NCBI GenBank assembly: GCA_022486625.1 | Contig: JAKVKH010000027.1 | Coordinates: 1-48,618, forward strand | DNA length: 48,618 nucleotides | Direction: 5' to 3' | Origin: Butyrivibrio sp. | GTDB taxonomy: Bacteria; Bacillota; Clostridia; Lachnospirales; Lachnospiraceae | In this document: one piece after another, positions 17,437-26,333 of the stretch | How the letters are laid out: each line of letters opens with the position of its first letter | How positions within the stretch are numbered: position 1 is the first letter of the stretch | The notes under the pieces: generated by a model | Told to the model about the DNA's origin: nothing | The model's input: only the letters and a program-made list of their open reading frames with translations | Database searches by the model: none | Translations under genes and position numbers: made by a program

Positions 17437-18507
17437 ATGAAAAAAATCTTGCTGGTTGATGACTCTGCACTCATGAGAAGCGTACTCAGTGATATTATTA
17501 ATGCAGATTCAAGATTTCACGTGGAAGACAGGGCGGCAGACGGAGTCGAAGCACTGGATATTCTGAAGCGAAAGACATATGACGCAGTAGTTCTGGACGT
17601 TAATATGCCACGGATGGATGGAATACAGTTGCTGCGTGAGCTGCAAAAGAACAGAATTGCTGTGAAAGTCATGATGGCCAGCACAGATACCACGGAAGGT
17701 GCGAAGGTTACACTGGATGCGCTGGAACTGGGAGCTATCGATTTCGTTCATAAACCTGACAGAGCTAGTGCCTGCAGAAATGAAGATTTTACAAGAGAAT
17801 TTATTGATACTCTTGCTGCGGTATGTGCGGGTCAGCTTCCGACAGTGACAAAGGCTTTTTCCATTACCGAGATTCAGGCATCAAGAAAGATGATACAGCT
17901 GGTGGAAAAACATTCGTCACAGGTAACAGGCAATAAGATTGTAGCGATTGCCAGTTCTACAGGAGGCCCAAGAGCACTGCAGTCAGTTATTCCCAAACTT
18001 CCCAAAAATCTGAAAGCACCAGTTGTACTGGTACAGCATATGCCGGTTGGCTTTACGGCATCTCTCGCTGAAAGACTTGACTCATTGAGTGAGATTCATG
18101 TCAAGGAGGCAGCCGAAGGAGATGTTCTGGAGGCTGGAACCGTCTATATTGCGAGAGGCGGTATTCACATGCACGTCAGATATTCCGGCGGCAGGCATAT
18201 GATTCATTTCGAAGACGGACCGAACAGAGAAGGAGTTAAACCCTGTGCGAACTTCATGTATGAATCACTTGCCGCAAGCGGATATGATGAAGTAGTATGT
18301 GTGGTTCTTACCGGAATGGGTGCTGACGGAACTGAAGGAATCGAGAATCTGAAGAAGCAGAAAAAGGTACATGTTATTTCTCAGGAAGCATCGTCCTGCA
18401 CCGTATATGGAATGCCCCGCGCAGTTGCGCAGGCAGGACTTTCAGATCAGGTTGTGAAGCTGGATGATGTGGCTCAGGAGATTATCATGAATGTTGGCGT
18501 CAGGTGA
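17437..18507 (+). CDS. cheB: Chemotaxis protein-glutamate methylesterase CheB
   Basis: CheB demethylates (and can deamidate) receptor glutamates when phosphorylated. The receiver domain (about residues 1-120) has the acidic pair in LLVDDSALMRS and the phosphoacceptor in VVLDVNMPRMDG. The methylesterase domain (about 165-350) has Ser in ASSTGGPRAL, His in QHMPVGFTASLAERL and Asp in GMGADGTEG, the expected catalytic triad. I prefer the start at 17437 (356 residues), which gives the usual N-terminus MKKILLVDD; an ATG at 17404 adds 11 residues. No cheR is found nearby. Confidence 0.95.
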   Translation: MKKILLVDDSALMRSVLSDIINADSRFHVEDRAADGVEALDILKRKTYDAVVLDVNMPRMDGIQLLRELQKNRIAVKVMMASTDTTEGAKVTLDALELGAIDFVHKPDRASACRNEDFTREFIDTLAAVCAGQLPTVTKAFSITEIQASRKMIQLVEKHSSQVTGNKIVAIASSTGGPRALQSVIPKLPKNLKAPVVLVQHMPVGFTASLAERLDSLSEIHVKEAAEGDVLEAGTVYIARGGIHMHVRYSGGRHMIHFEDGPNREGVKPCANFMYESLAASGYDEVVCVVLTGMGADGTEGIENLKKQKKVHVISQEASSCTVYGMPRAVAQAGLSDQVVKLDDVAQEIIMNVGVR

Positions 18508-18537
18508 TGGCGCAGCAAATAGTGGAGGTATAAGAGT

Positions 18538-20643
18538 ATGGATGTTTCTCAGTATCTTGGTGTCTTTCTGGATGAAGCAAAGGAACATATTCAGAGTCTG
18601 AACGACAATATCATGGCACTTGAACAGGATCCTACAAATGAGGACTGTATCAATGAGATCTTCAGAGCAGCACATTCCATGAAGGGAATGGCCGGCACAA
18701 TGGGATACAAGCGTATGCAGCAGCTGACTCACGACATGGAAGATGTCTTTTCCGATGTACGTGCGGGCTCTCTGAAAGTTGACAGTAATATGACAGATAC
18801 GCTGTTTCAGTGTCTGGATGCCGTACAGGCATATGTCGATAAGATTACAGAAACACAGGATGAAGGTACTGAAGATAATGCCCATCTGATTAAGGCGCTG
18901 GCAGACATCAGGGCCGGAAAGAGTGGTGCGGCTTCTTCGGAGCAGGCAGCAGAGGCGCCTAAGACAGCAGATGCTCCAAAAGCAGATGCAGCACCTGCGA
19001 CGGGAACATCATGGAAGGAGATCCGTCTGGAACCGTCAGTTCGTTCCACACTGGAGAGTGCGGCGGAAGAGGGCAAGAAGATCTATGGACTGACTGTTCA
19101 GATTCAGGACAGCTGTATTCTGAAAGCAGCACGTGCATTCCTTGTATTCAAGGGAATTGAAGATGTTGGTGAAATTGCGGTATCAGAACCTTCCACACAG
19201 GATATTGAGGATGAAAAGTTTGATTTCACCTTCAGCCTTGTGGTGATTACTGATGCTGATATGGACAAGGTTTCCGGCATTGCGAAGAATGTATCGGAGA
19301 TTGAATCAGTGGACATTGGAGAGTTTGACGTAAAGAATGCGAAGAGCACAGAAGATAAGGAAGATACGGCTCCGGCACCTGAAATCAGGGAAGCACCAAA
19401 GGCAGCTCCGGCGGTAACTTCTGCACCTGCAGCCAAAACTGCAGCAGCACCTGCAGCAGCGGGCGGTAAAAAGCCTGTCGGTAAGCCGGTAGTAAACAGA
19501 ACTGTCCGTGTAGATATTGATAAGCTGGATGTACTGATGAATCTTGTGAGTGAGTTGATCATCGCCAAGAATTCTCTGATCTCTGCCACAACATCTTCGG
19601 GTGCAACCAACAGTGCGGTTGATGAACAGATTGAATATCTTGAAAGTGTAACGACAAATCTTCATGAGTCTGTAATGAAGGTTCGAATGGTCCCTATTGA
19701 AAGTGTACTTCAGAAATTCCCGAGAATGATCCGTGATCTGAATAAGAGCCTTGGTAAAAAGATGGAACTGACCATGACCGGTGAAGATACAGAAATGGAT
19801 CGTACAGTTGTAGATGAAATCGGTGATCCTCTGATGCATTTGCTCAGGAACAGCGCCGACCATGGAATTGAACCTGCAGAGGTTCGTGCAGAACGCGGAA
19901 AACCGGAAGTAGGACAGATCTTCCTGCATGCATATCAGGATGGCAACAGTGTTGTCATTGAGGTTGGTGATGACGGCAATGGTATTGATGCAGAGGTTGT
20001 AAAGCAGAAGGCAATTGAGAAAGGTGTTGTGACACCGGAGCAGGCAGAAACAATGAGTGAGAAGCAGTGTATAGAGCTTCTGTTCCATCCGGGATTTTCA
20101 ACTGCCAAACAGGTTTCAGAAATTTCAGGACGAGGTGTTGGTCTTGATGTTGTAAAATCAAAGGTAGAGTCCTTAAGTGGTGAAGTGGATGTAAAAACAA
20201 AGCTGGGCGTCGGTTCCACATGGACCATCCGCCTGCCTCTGACACTGGCAATTATTCAGGCACTTATGGTAGTGATCGGCGGAGAGAAGTATGCAATTCC
20301 GCTGGATTCCATTCAGAGTATTGAAAATATTCCGCCGACAGATATCAAACTCGTATCCAATCGTGAAGTGATCAATCTCCGTGGCAATGTAACGAGACTG
20401 GTACGTATGAATGAAGCGCTGGATATTGAGAGCAAGAAGACAGCGGATGAAGATCTGGTTGTTGTTATTGTTAAAAAGGGTGAACAGCTGGTGGGTCTTG
20501 TCATTGATGAGCTCATGGGACAGCAGGAAATCGTAATCAAGCCTCTTGGAAAGTATATCAATAAATGTAAGTTCATCAGTGGTGCAACAATACTGGGTGA
20601 TGGAGAAATTGCCCTGATCCTTGATACCAACGCACTTGTCTGA
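18538..20643 (+). CDS. cheA: Chemotaxis histidine kinase CheA
   Basis: CheA receives receptor signals and phosphorylates CheY and CheB. The 701 residues show the expected domains: P1 (1-110) with phosphorylated His46 in IFRAAHSMKGMAGTMG; an Ala/Pro linker; a CheY-binding P2-like region (about 155-265); a second Ala/Pro linker; the dimerisation domain P3 (about 320-385); the ATPase P4 with LLRNSADHGIEP, GDDGNGID and GRGVGLDVVKSKVE; and a CheW-like P5 from about 565. It starts behind a TGGAGG site. Confidence 0.97.
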   Translation: MDVSQYLGVFLDEAKEHIQSLNDNIMALEQDPTNEDCINEIFRAAHSMKGMAGTMGYKRMQQLTHDMEDVFSDVRAGSLKVDSNMTDTLFQCLDAVQAYVDKITETQDEGTEDNAHLIKALADIRAGKSGAASSEQAAEAPKTADAPKADAAPATGTSWKEIRLEPSVRSTLESAAEEGKKIYGLTVQIQDSCILKAARAFLVFKGIEDVGEIAVSEPSTQDIEDEKFDFTFSLVVITDADMDKVSGIAKNVSEIESVDIGEFDVKNAKSTEDKEDTAPAPEIREAPKAAPAVTSAPAAKTAAAPAAAGGKKPVGKPVVNRTVRVDIDKLDVLMNLVSELIIAKNSLISATTSSGATNSAVDEQIEYLESVTTNLHESVMKVRMVPIESVLQKFPRMIRDLNKSLGKKMELTMTGEDTEMDRTVVDEIGDPLMHLLRNSADHGIEPAEVRAERGKPEVGQIFLHAYQDGNSVVIEVGDDGNGIDAEVVKQKAIEKGVVTPEQAETMSEKQCIELLFHPGFSTAKQVSEISGRGVGLDVVKSKVESLSGEVDVKTKLGVGSTWTIRLPLTLAIIQALMVVIGGEKYAIPLDSIQSIENIPPTDIKLVSNREVINLRGNVTRLVRMNEALDIESKKTADEDLVVVIVKKGEQLVGLVIDELMGQQEIVIKPLGKYINKCKFISGATILGDGEIALILDTNALV

Positions 20644-20699
20644 TGAGGAAGCTGTCAATCTGATACATTATGATTACTTTAAAGGAAGGGTGAACAGAT

Positions 20700-21188
20700 A
20701 TGAATGAGCTTAGAAATACACAGGATGCCGGTGAACTGATTCAGTATATTGTTATTAAACTGGGAGATGAGCAGTACGGCATAGATATCAAATACATTGA
20801 CAATATTGTCAGAATGCAGCAGATTACCAGAGTACCGAAAGTAGAACATTTTCTCAAAGGAGTAATCAATATCCGTGGTGAAATAGTTCCTGTCATGAGC
20901 CTGCGGCTGAAGATGGGAATCAAAGAAGATGAAATTACCTCCAAGAGCCGGATTATTATCTTAAGACTTGAAAGCGGTGACCTTATCGGCATTATTGTTG
21001 ATCAGGTCAATCAGGTGCTGACACTGAGCACAACGGATGTTGAAAAGGTGCGTTATGATGATAAGAATCAGAAGGCCGGCAACAGCTTTATCAGCGGAGT
21101 AGGCAAGTATGAAGGTGGACTTGTATCCATACTGGATCTTTCCACGTTGGAACTGGACACAAAAGACAAAAAGGATAAGAAAGACTGA
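20700..21188 (+). CDS. cheW: Chemotaxis coupling protein CheW
   Basis: CheW links chemoreceptors to CheA. The 162-residue protein is a single CheW/SH3-like domain with EQYGIDIKYIDNIVRM, VPKVEHFLKGVINIRGEIVP and a Lys/Asp-rich tail. The ribosome binding site is AAAGGAAGGG. It is the only cheW in the window; a CheV-type fusion is not present. Confidence 0.96.
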   Translation: MNELRNTQDAGELIQYIVIKLGDEQYGIDIKYIDNIVRMQQITRVPKVEHFLKGVINIRGEIVPVMSLRLKMGIKEDEITSKSRIIILRLESGDLIGIIVDQVNQVLTLSTTDVEKVRYDDKNQKAGNSFISGVGKYEGGLVSILDLSTLELDTKDKKDKKD

Positions 21189-21204
21189 TCAGGAGGAAAA
21201 ACCT

Positions 21205-21825
21205 GTGTCTGAAATGAATCTGGACGATCTGTCCAATCAATATTTTGATGTACTGAAGGAACTTGGAAATATCGGCGCCGGAAATGCGACAACAGCTCTT
21301 GCACAGATGCTCAACAGCAAGGTGGATATGTCTGTTCCTCAGGTAAGACTTCTGGAGTTTAAAGATGTTGGTGATCTTATGGGAGGTGCCGACCAGATTA
21401 TGGCCGGCATCTACTTAAGCGTTGAAGGGGACATTAATGGCAGCATTATGTTCCTGGTGGGAATACAGGAAGCAAGACATCTGGTCAATAAGCTGATGAT
21501 GCAGGACAGCGAGAGCCAGGAATTTACGGATATAGAGCTTTCTGCACTGAAAGAGGTAGGAAACATTATTACAGGTTCCTATCTTAATTCACTTTCTACC
21601 ATGACAAGTCTGAAGATGATTCCTTCCATTCCGTATGTAACGGTAGATATGGCCGGCGCGATTTTAAGTGTTCCTGCGATCGAGTTTGGAATGATGGGAG
21701 ATAAGATTCTGCTGATTGAAACGCAGTTTTTTGATGAGATCAAGCTGAGCGGCTATTTTATATTGCTGCCGGATCTGGAAGGCTATAAGAAGATACTGAC
21801 GTCACTGGGTATAAGCAATATATAA
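21205..21825 (+). CDS. cheC: CheY-P phosphatase CheC
   Basis: CheC removes phosphate from CheY and is stimulated by CheD. I use the GTG at 21205 because AGGAGG at 21191-21196 is ideally placed and the family N-terminus follows; the frame opens further upstream but only inside cheW. The 206 residues contain both active helices, ELGNIGAGNATTALAQML and LKEVGNIITGSYLNSLS, each with the Glu and Asn needed for catalysis. FliY shares this fold, so the cell has two CheY-P sinks. cheD follows, as in Bacillus. Confidence 0.94.
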   Translation: MSEMNLDDLSNQYFDVLKELGNIGAGNATTALAQMLNSKVDMSVPQVRLLEFKDVGDLMGGADQIMAGIYLSVEGDINGSIMFLVGIQEARHLVNKLMMQDSESQEFTDIELSALKEVGNIITGSYLNSLSTMTSLKMIPSIPYVTVDMAGAILSVPAIEFGMMGDKILLIETQFFDEIKLSGYFILLPDLEGYKKILTSLGISNI

Positions 21826-21853
21826 TCAGAGTTGATGATTGGAGCCATAAAAC

Positions 21854-22339
21854 ATGGGACAGATAATAAAGGTTGGCATGGCTGATCTGAATATTTGCGT
21901 CAGCCCTGACGGCATTACTACGTTAGGACTCGGCTCCTGCGTTGGCATAGCAATTCGCGACCCGGTTACCAAAATCGGGGGTCTTGCACATATTATGCTG
22001 CCTGATTCGCACGAAATCAGGAACAGCACGAATATACCAAAATTTGCGGATACAGGCATTAATGAACTGATCCGGCAGATTGTGGCAAAAGGTGCGGCGA
22101 GGGACAGGCTGGTAGCCAAAATTGCAGGTGGAGCGCAGATGTTTGCATTTCAGAACACAAATTCGAACATGCGTGTGGGTGACCGTAATGTTGCAGCAAC
22201 ACTGAAGACGCTCAAAGAACTGAATATCAGGGTTCTGGCACAGGATACCGGAGATTCTTATGGCAGAACGGTAATTTTTTATCCGGAGACCGGTGATTTT
22301 GTCATCAGGGCGGTAGGAAAGCCGGAGAAAGTAATATGA
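21854..22339 (+). CDS. cheD: Chemoreceptor glutamine deamidase CheD
   Basis: CheD deamidates receptor glutamines and regulates CheC. The 161-residue protein has the catalytic set Thr23, Cys29 and His46, seen in TTLGLGSCVGIAIRD and GGLAHIMLP, with the spacing known from Thermotoga CheD. IAGGAQMFAFQ is also typical. The stop overlaps the next gene by four bases (ATGA). Confidence 0.95.
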   Translation: MGQIIKVGMADLNICVSPDGITTLGLGSCVGIAIRDPVTKIGGLAHIMLPDSHEIRNSTNIPKFADTGINELIRQIVAKGAARDRLVAKIAGGAQMFAFQNTNSNMRVGDRNVAATLKTLKELNIRVLAQDTGDSYGRTVIFYPETGDFVIRAVGKPEKVI

Positions 22340-22704
22340 GCGGCGAAAAAGAAGATAAAAAAGGGAAAAAAGAAAAAAAGACAATCAAAGCAGTAAGAAA
22401 AAATGGCATCAGCAGTGGCAGTAGACTGATTGCTCCGATTGTCATGCTGTCGGCAACTGCGATTGTTGCAATTTATACCTATCTGCAGAAGTATCCGATC
22501 GGCAGATGGCTCGTAATTGTGCTGGGTACAATGGTGCTGTTTCTGATCATCGGTTTGATTCTTGAAAAGATGATTGAGCATTTTGAAAAAACAAATTTCG
22601 AGAAGGAAGAAGCGGAAAGAGCCGCGCAAGCGGAGTCTGAAGCACAGGATAAGGAACAGACCGGCACTGATGCCGGAAATAATCATCAGGCAGATCAGGG
22701 ATGA
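22336..22704 (+). CDS. Small membrane protein of the flagellar operon, function unknown
   Basis: The 122-residue protein has a very basic N-terminus (about 12 Lys in the first 25 residues), two hydrophobic helices (about 31-48 and 56-76) and a charged, Glu/Ala-rich C-terminal helix. Both ends should face the cytoplasm. It overlaps cheD by four bases and precedes the sigma factor gene, so it is made with the chemotaxis and sigma proteins. I do not recognise a named family. The codon use looks native. Confidence 0.75.
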   Translation: MSGEKEDKKGKKEKKTIKAVRKNGISSGSRLIAPIVMLSATAIVAIYTYLQKYPIGRWLVIVLGTMVLFLIIGLILEKMIEHFEKTNFEKEEAERAAQAESEAQDKEQTGTDAGNNHQADQG

Positions 22705-22737
22705 TCGCAGGGCTGATGAGTCTGGAGATAACCTGTT

Positions 22738-23508
22738 ATGGATGAAGCAGCCAGAAGTAAGTTATGGAAAGAATATGAGAAAGATAAATCTCCACAGATA
22801 CGTGAAAAGCTGATTCTTGAGTATGCACCGCTAGTGAAACTGGTGGCAGGCAGACTTTCCATGTATCTGGGTTTTAATGTGGAATATGATGATCTTGTCG
22901 GTTATGGTATTTTCGGATTGATCGATGCAATAGACAAGTTCGACATGATGAAGGATGTAAAGTTCGAAACTTACGCAAGTCTCAGAATCAGAGGGGCAAT
23001 TCTGGATCAGATCCGTAAAATGGACTGGATTCCGAGAACGGTCCGTGACAGACAGAAGAAAATTGATGCTGCAATTCATGAAATTGAGTCAGAGAGCGGC
23101 CATGTTGCTACAGATGCGGAAGTTGCAGCCAGAATGAAAATCTCAGAAGAAGAATATCTGAACTGGCAGAGCCAGATGAAGGTTACCAATGTGGTTTCCC
23201 TGAATGAATTTATGGAGCAGGGTAGTGATATTCCGGAAGATTCTTCCAGAAATGCCAGATTTGAAAAGCCGGAAGAGGTGGTAGAGAAGGCAGAACTGAA
23301 AAAGATGCTTTCAGAAGCGCTGGAGTTGTTGACGGAAAAAGAGCGGAAAGTGATCCTGCTTTATTATTATGAAGAACTGACACTGAGAGAAATCAGCAAT
23401 GTAATGGATGTTTCAGAGTCCAGAGTTTCACAGCTGCATACAAGAGCGCTGGTCAAAATGAAGCAGAAGATGGGCAGATACATGGGAATTCTGACAGAAA
23501 GAAACTGA
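22738..23508 (+). CDS. fliA: RNA polymerase sigma factor for flagellar genes FliA/SigD (sigma-28)
   Basis: This sigma factor directs late flagellar and chemotaxis transcription. The 256 residues show region 2 (YDDLVGYGIFGLIDAIDKFD and FETYASLRIRGAILDQIRK), region 3 and a region 4 helix-turn-helix with ERKVILLYYYEELTLREIS. The combination FETYASLRIRGAI and the DWIPR motif is typical of FliA/SigD rather than the sporulation sigma factors. The ribosome binding site is GGAG at 22723-22726. No flgM anti-sigma gene is seen nearby. Confidence 0.95.
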   Translation: MDEAARSKLWKEYEKDKSPQIREKLILEYAPLVKLVAGRLSMYLGFNVEYDDLVGYGIFGLIDAIDKFDMMKDVKFETYASLRIRGAILDQIRKMDWIPRTVRDRQKKIDAAIHEIESESGHVATDAEVAARMKISEEEYLNWQSQMKVTNVVSLNEFMEQGSDIPEDSSRNARFEKPEEVVEKAELKKMLSEALELLTEKERKVILLYYYEELTLREISNVMDVSESRVSQLHTRALVKMKQKMGRYMGILTERN

Positions 23509-23521
23509 AACGGAGAGCGCT

Positions 23522-25105
23522 ATGAACGGATATTTTCAACTGGTAACAACGCAGAAGGGAACTGGAATCAGAGTCTATGCACCAACGGAAGGGGGAGAGC
23601 CTCTTCGTGTGGAAGATACACTGGAATACCTGGATTTTCATAAAATGGAATATGATATTGTCTCAGTAAACAATGCAGTAAAAAGTGCAGATGGACAGGT
23701 TGTTCTTTTTACGACAAGTCAGCTGCGACCAGAACGGGAATCATACAGACTGGATATTTCTGATGACCGGATGCAGGCCACAGCATTTTTTTATGCACCA
23801 TCGGAAGGTGCAGAGCTGATGACGGTGGATGAGCTACTGAAGGATCTGATCTTTAAAAAGATCCGTGTTGGAATTCAGAAGGAAAATATCGAAGCTTTTT
23901 TTGCCAGAAGAGAATACTGCAAACCAGTTGTGGTGGCACAGGGAAAACCTCCAAGACAGGGGAAAGACGCTGTGGTGGAGTACCATTTTTCTTCAAATCT
24001 GCATGCCAGACCGACAATGAAAGAAGACGGCAGCGTAGATTATTTTCATCTGAATCTGATCAATCACTGTCATGAGGGAGATCTTCTGGCAACGCTGACA
24101 CCGGCGGATCTTGGTGAAGCAGGTCAGAGCATATATGGTGAAGTTGTAAAGCCACATGCAGTGAAGATCATGAATCTGCATTATGGTAAAAATGTGATTC
24201 TCAGTGAAGACAAACTTTCAATCAGTGCTGCAACGGATGGGCATGTCAGTCTGCAGGAAGGAAAGGTTGTCGTATCAAATGTACTGAGTATTCAGAATGT
24301 GGATGTTTCCACGGGAAATATTGAATATGACGGCAGTGTGGAAGTAGGCGGTGATGTTGCAGCTAATTTTTCCATTAAGGCGGGTGGGAACATACTGGTA
24401 AAGGGGAATGTGGAAGGTGCGCAGCTGGAAGCCGGTGCGGATGTGATTCTGGAGCGCGGAATCAATGGCATGGGCAGAGGCACAGTGCAGGCCGGTGGCA
24501 ATGTGGTTACCAAGTTTATTGAAAATGCCAGAATATCCGCGGGTGGATCTGTGACTGCAGAATCCATGATTCATGCGAATGTGGAGTCCGGAACAGAGAT
24601 TCATGTGGAAGGCAAAAAGGGTTTTATTGCCGGAGGACATGTAGTGGCAGCCGAAAAAATCGTGGCAAGAACACTGGGTTCAGAGATGGGTGCCAGCACA
24701 CAGATTGATGTCGGTGTGGATCCACAGACCAAAAATCATCTTCGGGATCTTCAGAAAGACGTGATGACCGCGAAGAAGACGTTGGATACCATAAAACCGA
24801 CGTTGGACAGCATCACACAGAAATTAAAAAACGGTGTGAAACTGACGCCTGATCAGGTAAAATATGCGCAGCAGTTACTGGAACTGAATAAAAAGCTTTC
24901 AACTGAAATTAATGATAAAATGGTAACAGTCACTGATCTTCAGAATAAACTTTCCGAAGCTCACAGCGCGGAAGTTGTGGTAATGGAGAATGCCTATCCG
25001 GGAACAACGGTATCTATCGGTGAATTATCCATGGTGATAAAGAAAACAGTGAAATACAGCCGCTTTGTTGTCAGAGACGGGGATGTGAAGCTTGCACCTA
25101 TCTGA
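23522..25105 (+). CDS. FapA/DUF342-family protein with beta-helix and coiled coil
   Basis: Three parts are visible in 527 residues: an N-terminal domain (about 1-165), a Gly-rich right-handed beta-helix (about 200-400) with repeated hexapeptide-like turns such as GGDVAANFSIKAGGNILVKG, and an Ala/Lys-rich coiled coil (about 405-480) before a final beta segment. This matches the DUF342/FapA family. Members are cytoplasmic and polymer-like; one in Vibrio affects cell-surface polarity and motility, and others lie beside flagellar genes, but no general function is known. It follows fliA after 13 bases and so belongs to the operon. Confidence 0.85.
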   Translation: MNGYFQLVTTQKGTGIRVYAPTEGGEPLRVEDTLEYLDFHKMEYDIVSVNNAVKSADGQVVLFTTSQLRPERESYRLDISDDRMQATAFFYAPSEGAELMTVDELLKDLIFKKIRVGIQKENIEAFFARREYCKPVVVAQGKPPRQGKDAVVEYHFSSNLHARPTMKEDGSVDYFHLNLINHCHEGDLLATLTPADLGEAGQSIYGEVVKPHAVKIMNLHYGKNVILSEDKLSISAATDGHVSLQEGKVVVSNVLSIQNVDVSTGNIEYDGSVEVGGDVAANFSIKAGGNILVKGNVEGAQLEAGADVILERGINGMGRGTVQAGGNVVTKFIENARISAGGSVTAESMIHANVESGTEIHVEGKKGFIAGGHVVAAEKIVARTLGSEMGASTQIDVGVDPQTKNHLRDLQKDVMTAKKTLDTIKPTLDSITQKLKNGVKLTPDQVKYAQQLLELNKKLSTEINDKMVTVTDLQNKLSEAHSAEVVVMENAYPGTTVSIGELSMVIKKTVKYSRFVVRDGDVKLAPI

Positions 25106-25140
25106 AACAGACGGAGCATTTTGCGGCAGGAGGTGATCGC

Positions 25141-25485
25141 ATGTCGATTAACCGGATTGATTTTCAGGGGGCACTTGCCAGAACGGCAGATTTCTCCACA
25201 ATCAAACAGAATGAAGACAATAAGGGGCAGGTTGATCAGACCAATTTCCAGACGCAGTTTTCAAAGGAAATTGATAACAAAAGCAATACGGTGACTGAAC
25301 CCAAAAATACGCAACAGCAACAGTTCAAGTTTGATGCCAGGGAAAAAGGCAAAAACGAGTACAGCGGTAATGGCGGAAAATCCAGAAATAAGGATACTTC
25401 AGAGAAGAAGGAAAACGGGATATTCGGGCCGGATGGAAAAAAAGTCAGTATGGACGGTACTTCAACTTTTGATTTTAAAATATAA
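25141..25485 (+). CDS. Small Gln/Asn/Lys-rich protein of the flagellar operon
   Basis: The 114-residue protein starts with a conserved-looking block, MSINRIDFQGALARTADF, followed by DQTNFQTQF. The rest is low in complexity (Gln, Asn, Lys, Gly) and ends in FDFKI. No signal or membrane segment is visible. It is probably largely unfolded. I recall similar small proteins beside DUF6115 genes in Clostridia flagellar operons, but no function. A good AGGAGGTG site precedes the start. Confidence 0.7.
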   Translation: MSINRIDFQGALARTADFSTIKQNEDNKGQVDQTNFQTQFSKEIDNKSNTVTEPKNTQQQQFKFDAREKGKNEYSGNGGKSRNKDTSEKKENGIFGPDGKKVSMDGTSTFDFKI

Positions 25486-25497
25486 GCAGGAGAAACA

Positions 25498-26328
25498 ATG
25501 AGTATAGCTGAAATATTGCTGATGATTGTCGGAGTTGTGGCAATTGTGACCGGATATCTGATCCCTGCTGGGCATGCTGCAGATTCACAGACAAAAGCAG
25601 TGACGGAACGGAATGTGCATGACATGGTAAGACGGAGCGTAGAAGATGCACAGGAAGAAATTCAAAGCCGGGTGGATGATACAATAGAATCGTCGCTCGC
25701 CAAGTCGGAACGTGGACTTGAACGAATTACAAATGAAAAGATCACGGCAATCAGTGAGTATGCGGATACGGTGCTGAATGATATTCACAAAAATCATGAT
25801 GAAGTGGTATTCATGTACGATATGCTCAATGATAAGCATAAAAGTCTGACGGATACGGTATCGGAAGTGACCAGACAGGCAGAACAGGCAAAACAGACCA
25901 TTCTGGATGCGGAGATCACGGCGAAGCAGGCAAAACTGGCAACGGATAAAATGAACGCGGATCAGTTCATACCACTTATACCGGATACGGCAGTCGGGGA
26001 TGCGGAAAATGAGCAACACGTGATCGGAAGCGCAGGCGCTGCGGCTGAAACGGAATCTGTACAGAACAGGGAACCGGAGAAAGAACCGGAAAAGGCGAAG
26101 GTAGTTCAGCTTTCAGAGGTTCAACGTAATGAAAGCAGGAAAAACAATGAAGAAGAACCTGACAGGGAGGCAGACACAGGGACGGATCCCGGTTCTCAGA
26201 ACAGACAGATTCTCGAGATGCATAAAGCAGGAAAATCCAATATGGTGATAGCGAGGGAACTTGGCCTGGGTATAGGAGAGGTCGGTCTGGTGATTGATCT
26301 GTCAAAAAAGCATAAAAAGGTAAGATAA
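25498..26328 (+). CDS. DUF6115-type membrane coiled-coil protein, possible SwrB counterpart
   Basis: An N-terminal membrane helix (about residues 4-24) is followed by a long charged coiled coil (about 40-155), an acidic variable segment, and a C-terminal helix-turn-helix-like motif ILEMHKAGKSNMVIARELGL with GIGEVGLVIDL. This is the DUF6115 layout. Bacillus subtilis SwrB has the same plan (membrane helix, coil, small C-terminal helical motif) and the same position after sigD and before rpsB; SwrB helps activate basal-body and export assembly. The parallel is my inference from layout and gene order, not from an alignment. Confidence 0.7.
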   Translation: MSIAEILLMIVGVVAIVTGYLIPAGHAADSQTKAVTERNVHDMVRRSVEDAQEEIQSRVDDTIESSLAKSERGLERITNEKITAISEYADTVLNDIHKNHDEVVFMYDMLNDKHKSLTDTVSEVTRQAEQAKQTILDAEITAKQAKLATDKMNADQFIPLIPDTAVGDAENEQHVIGSAGAAAETESVQNREPEKEPEKAKVVQLSEVQRNESRKNNEEEPDREADTGTDPGSQNRQILEMHKAGKSNMVIARELGLGIGEVGLVIDLSKKHKKVR

Positions 26329-26333
26329 ACAGA

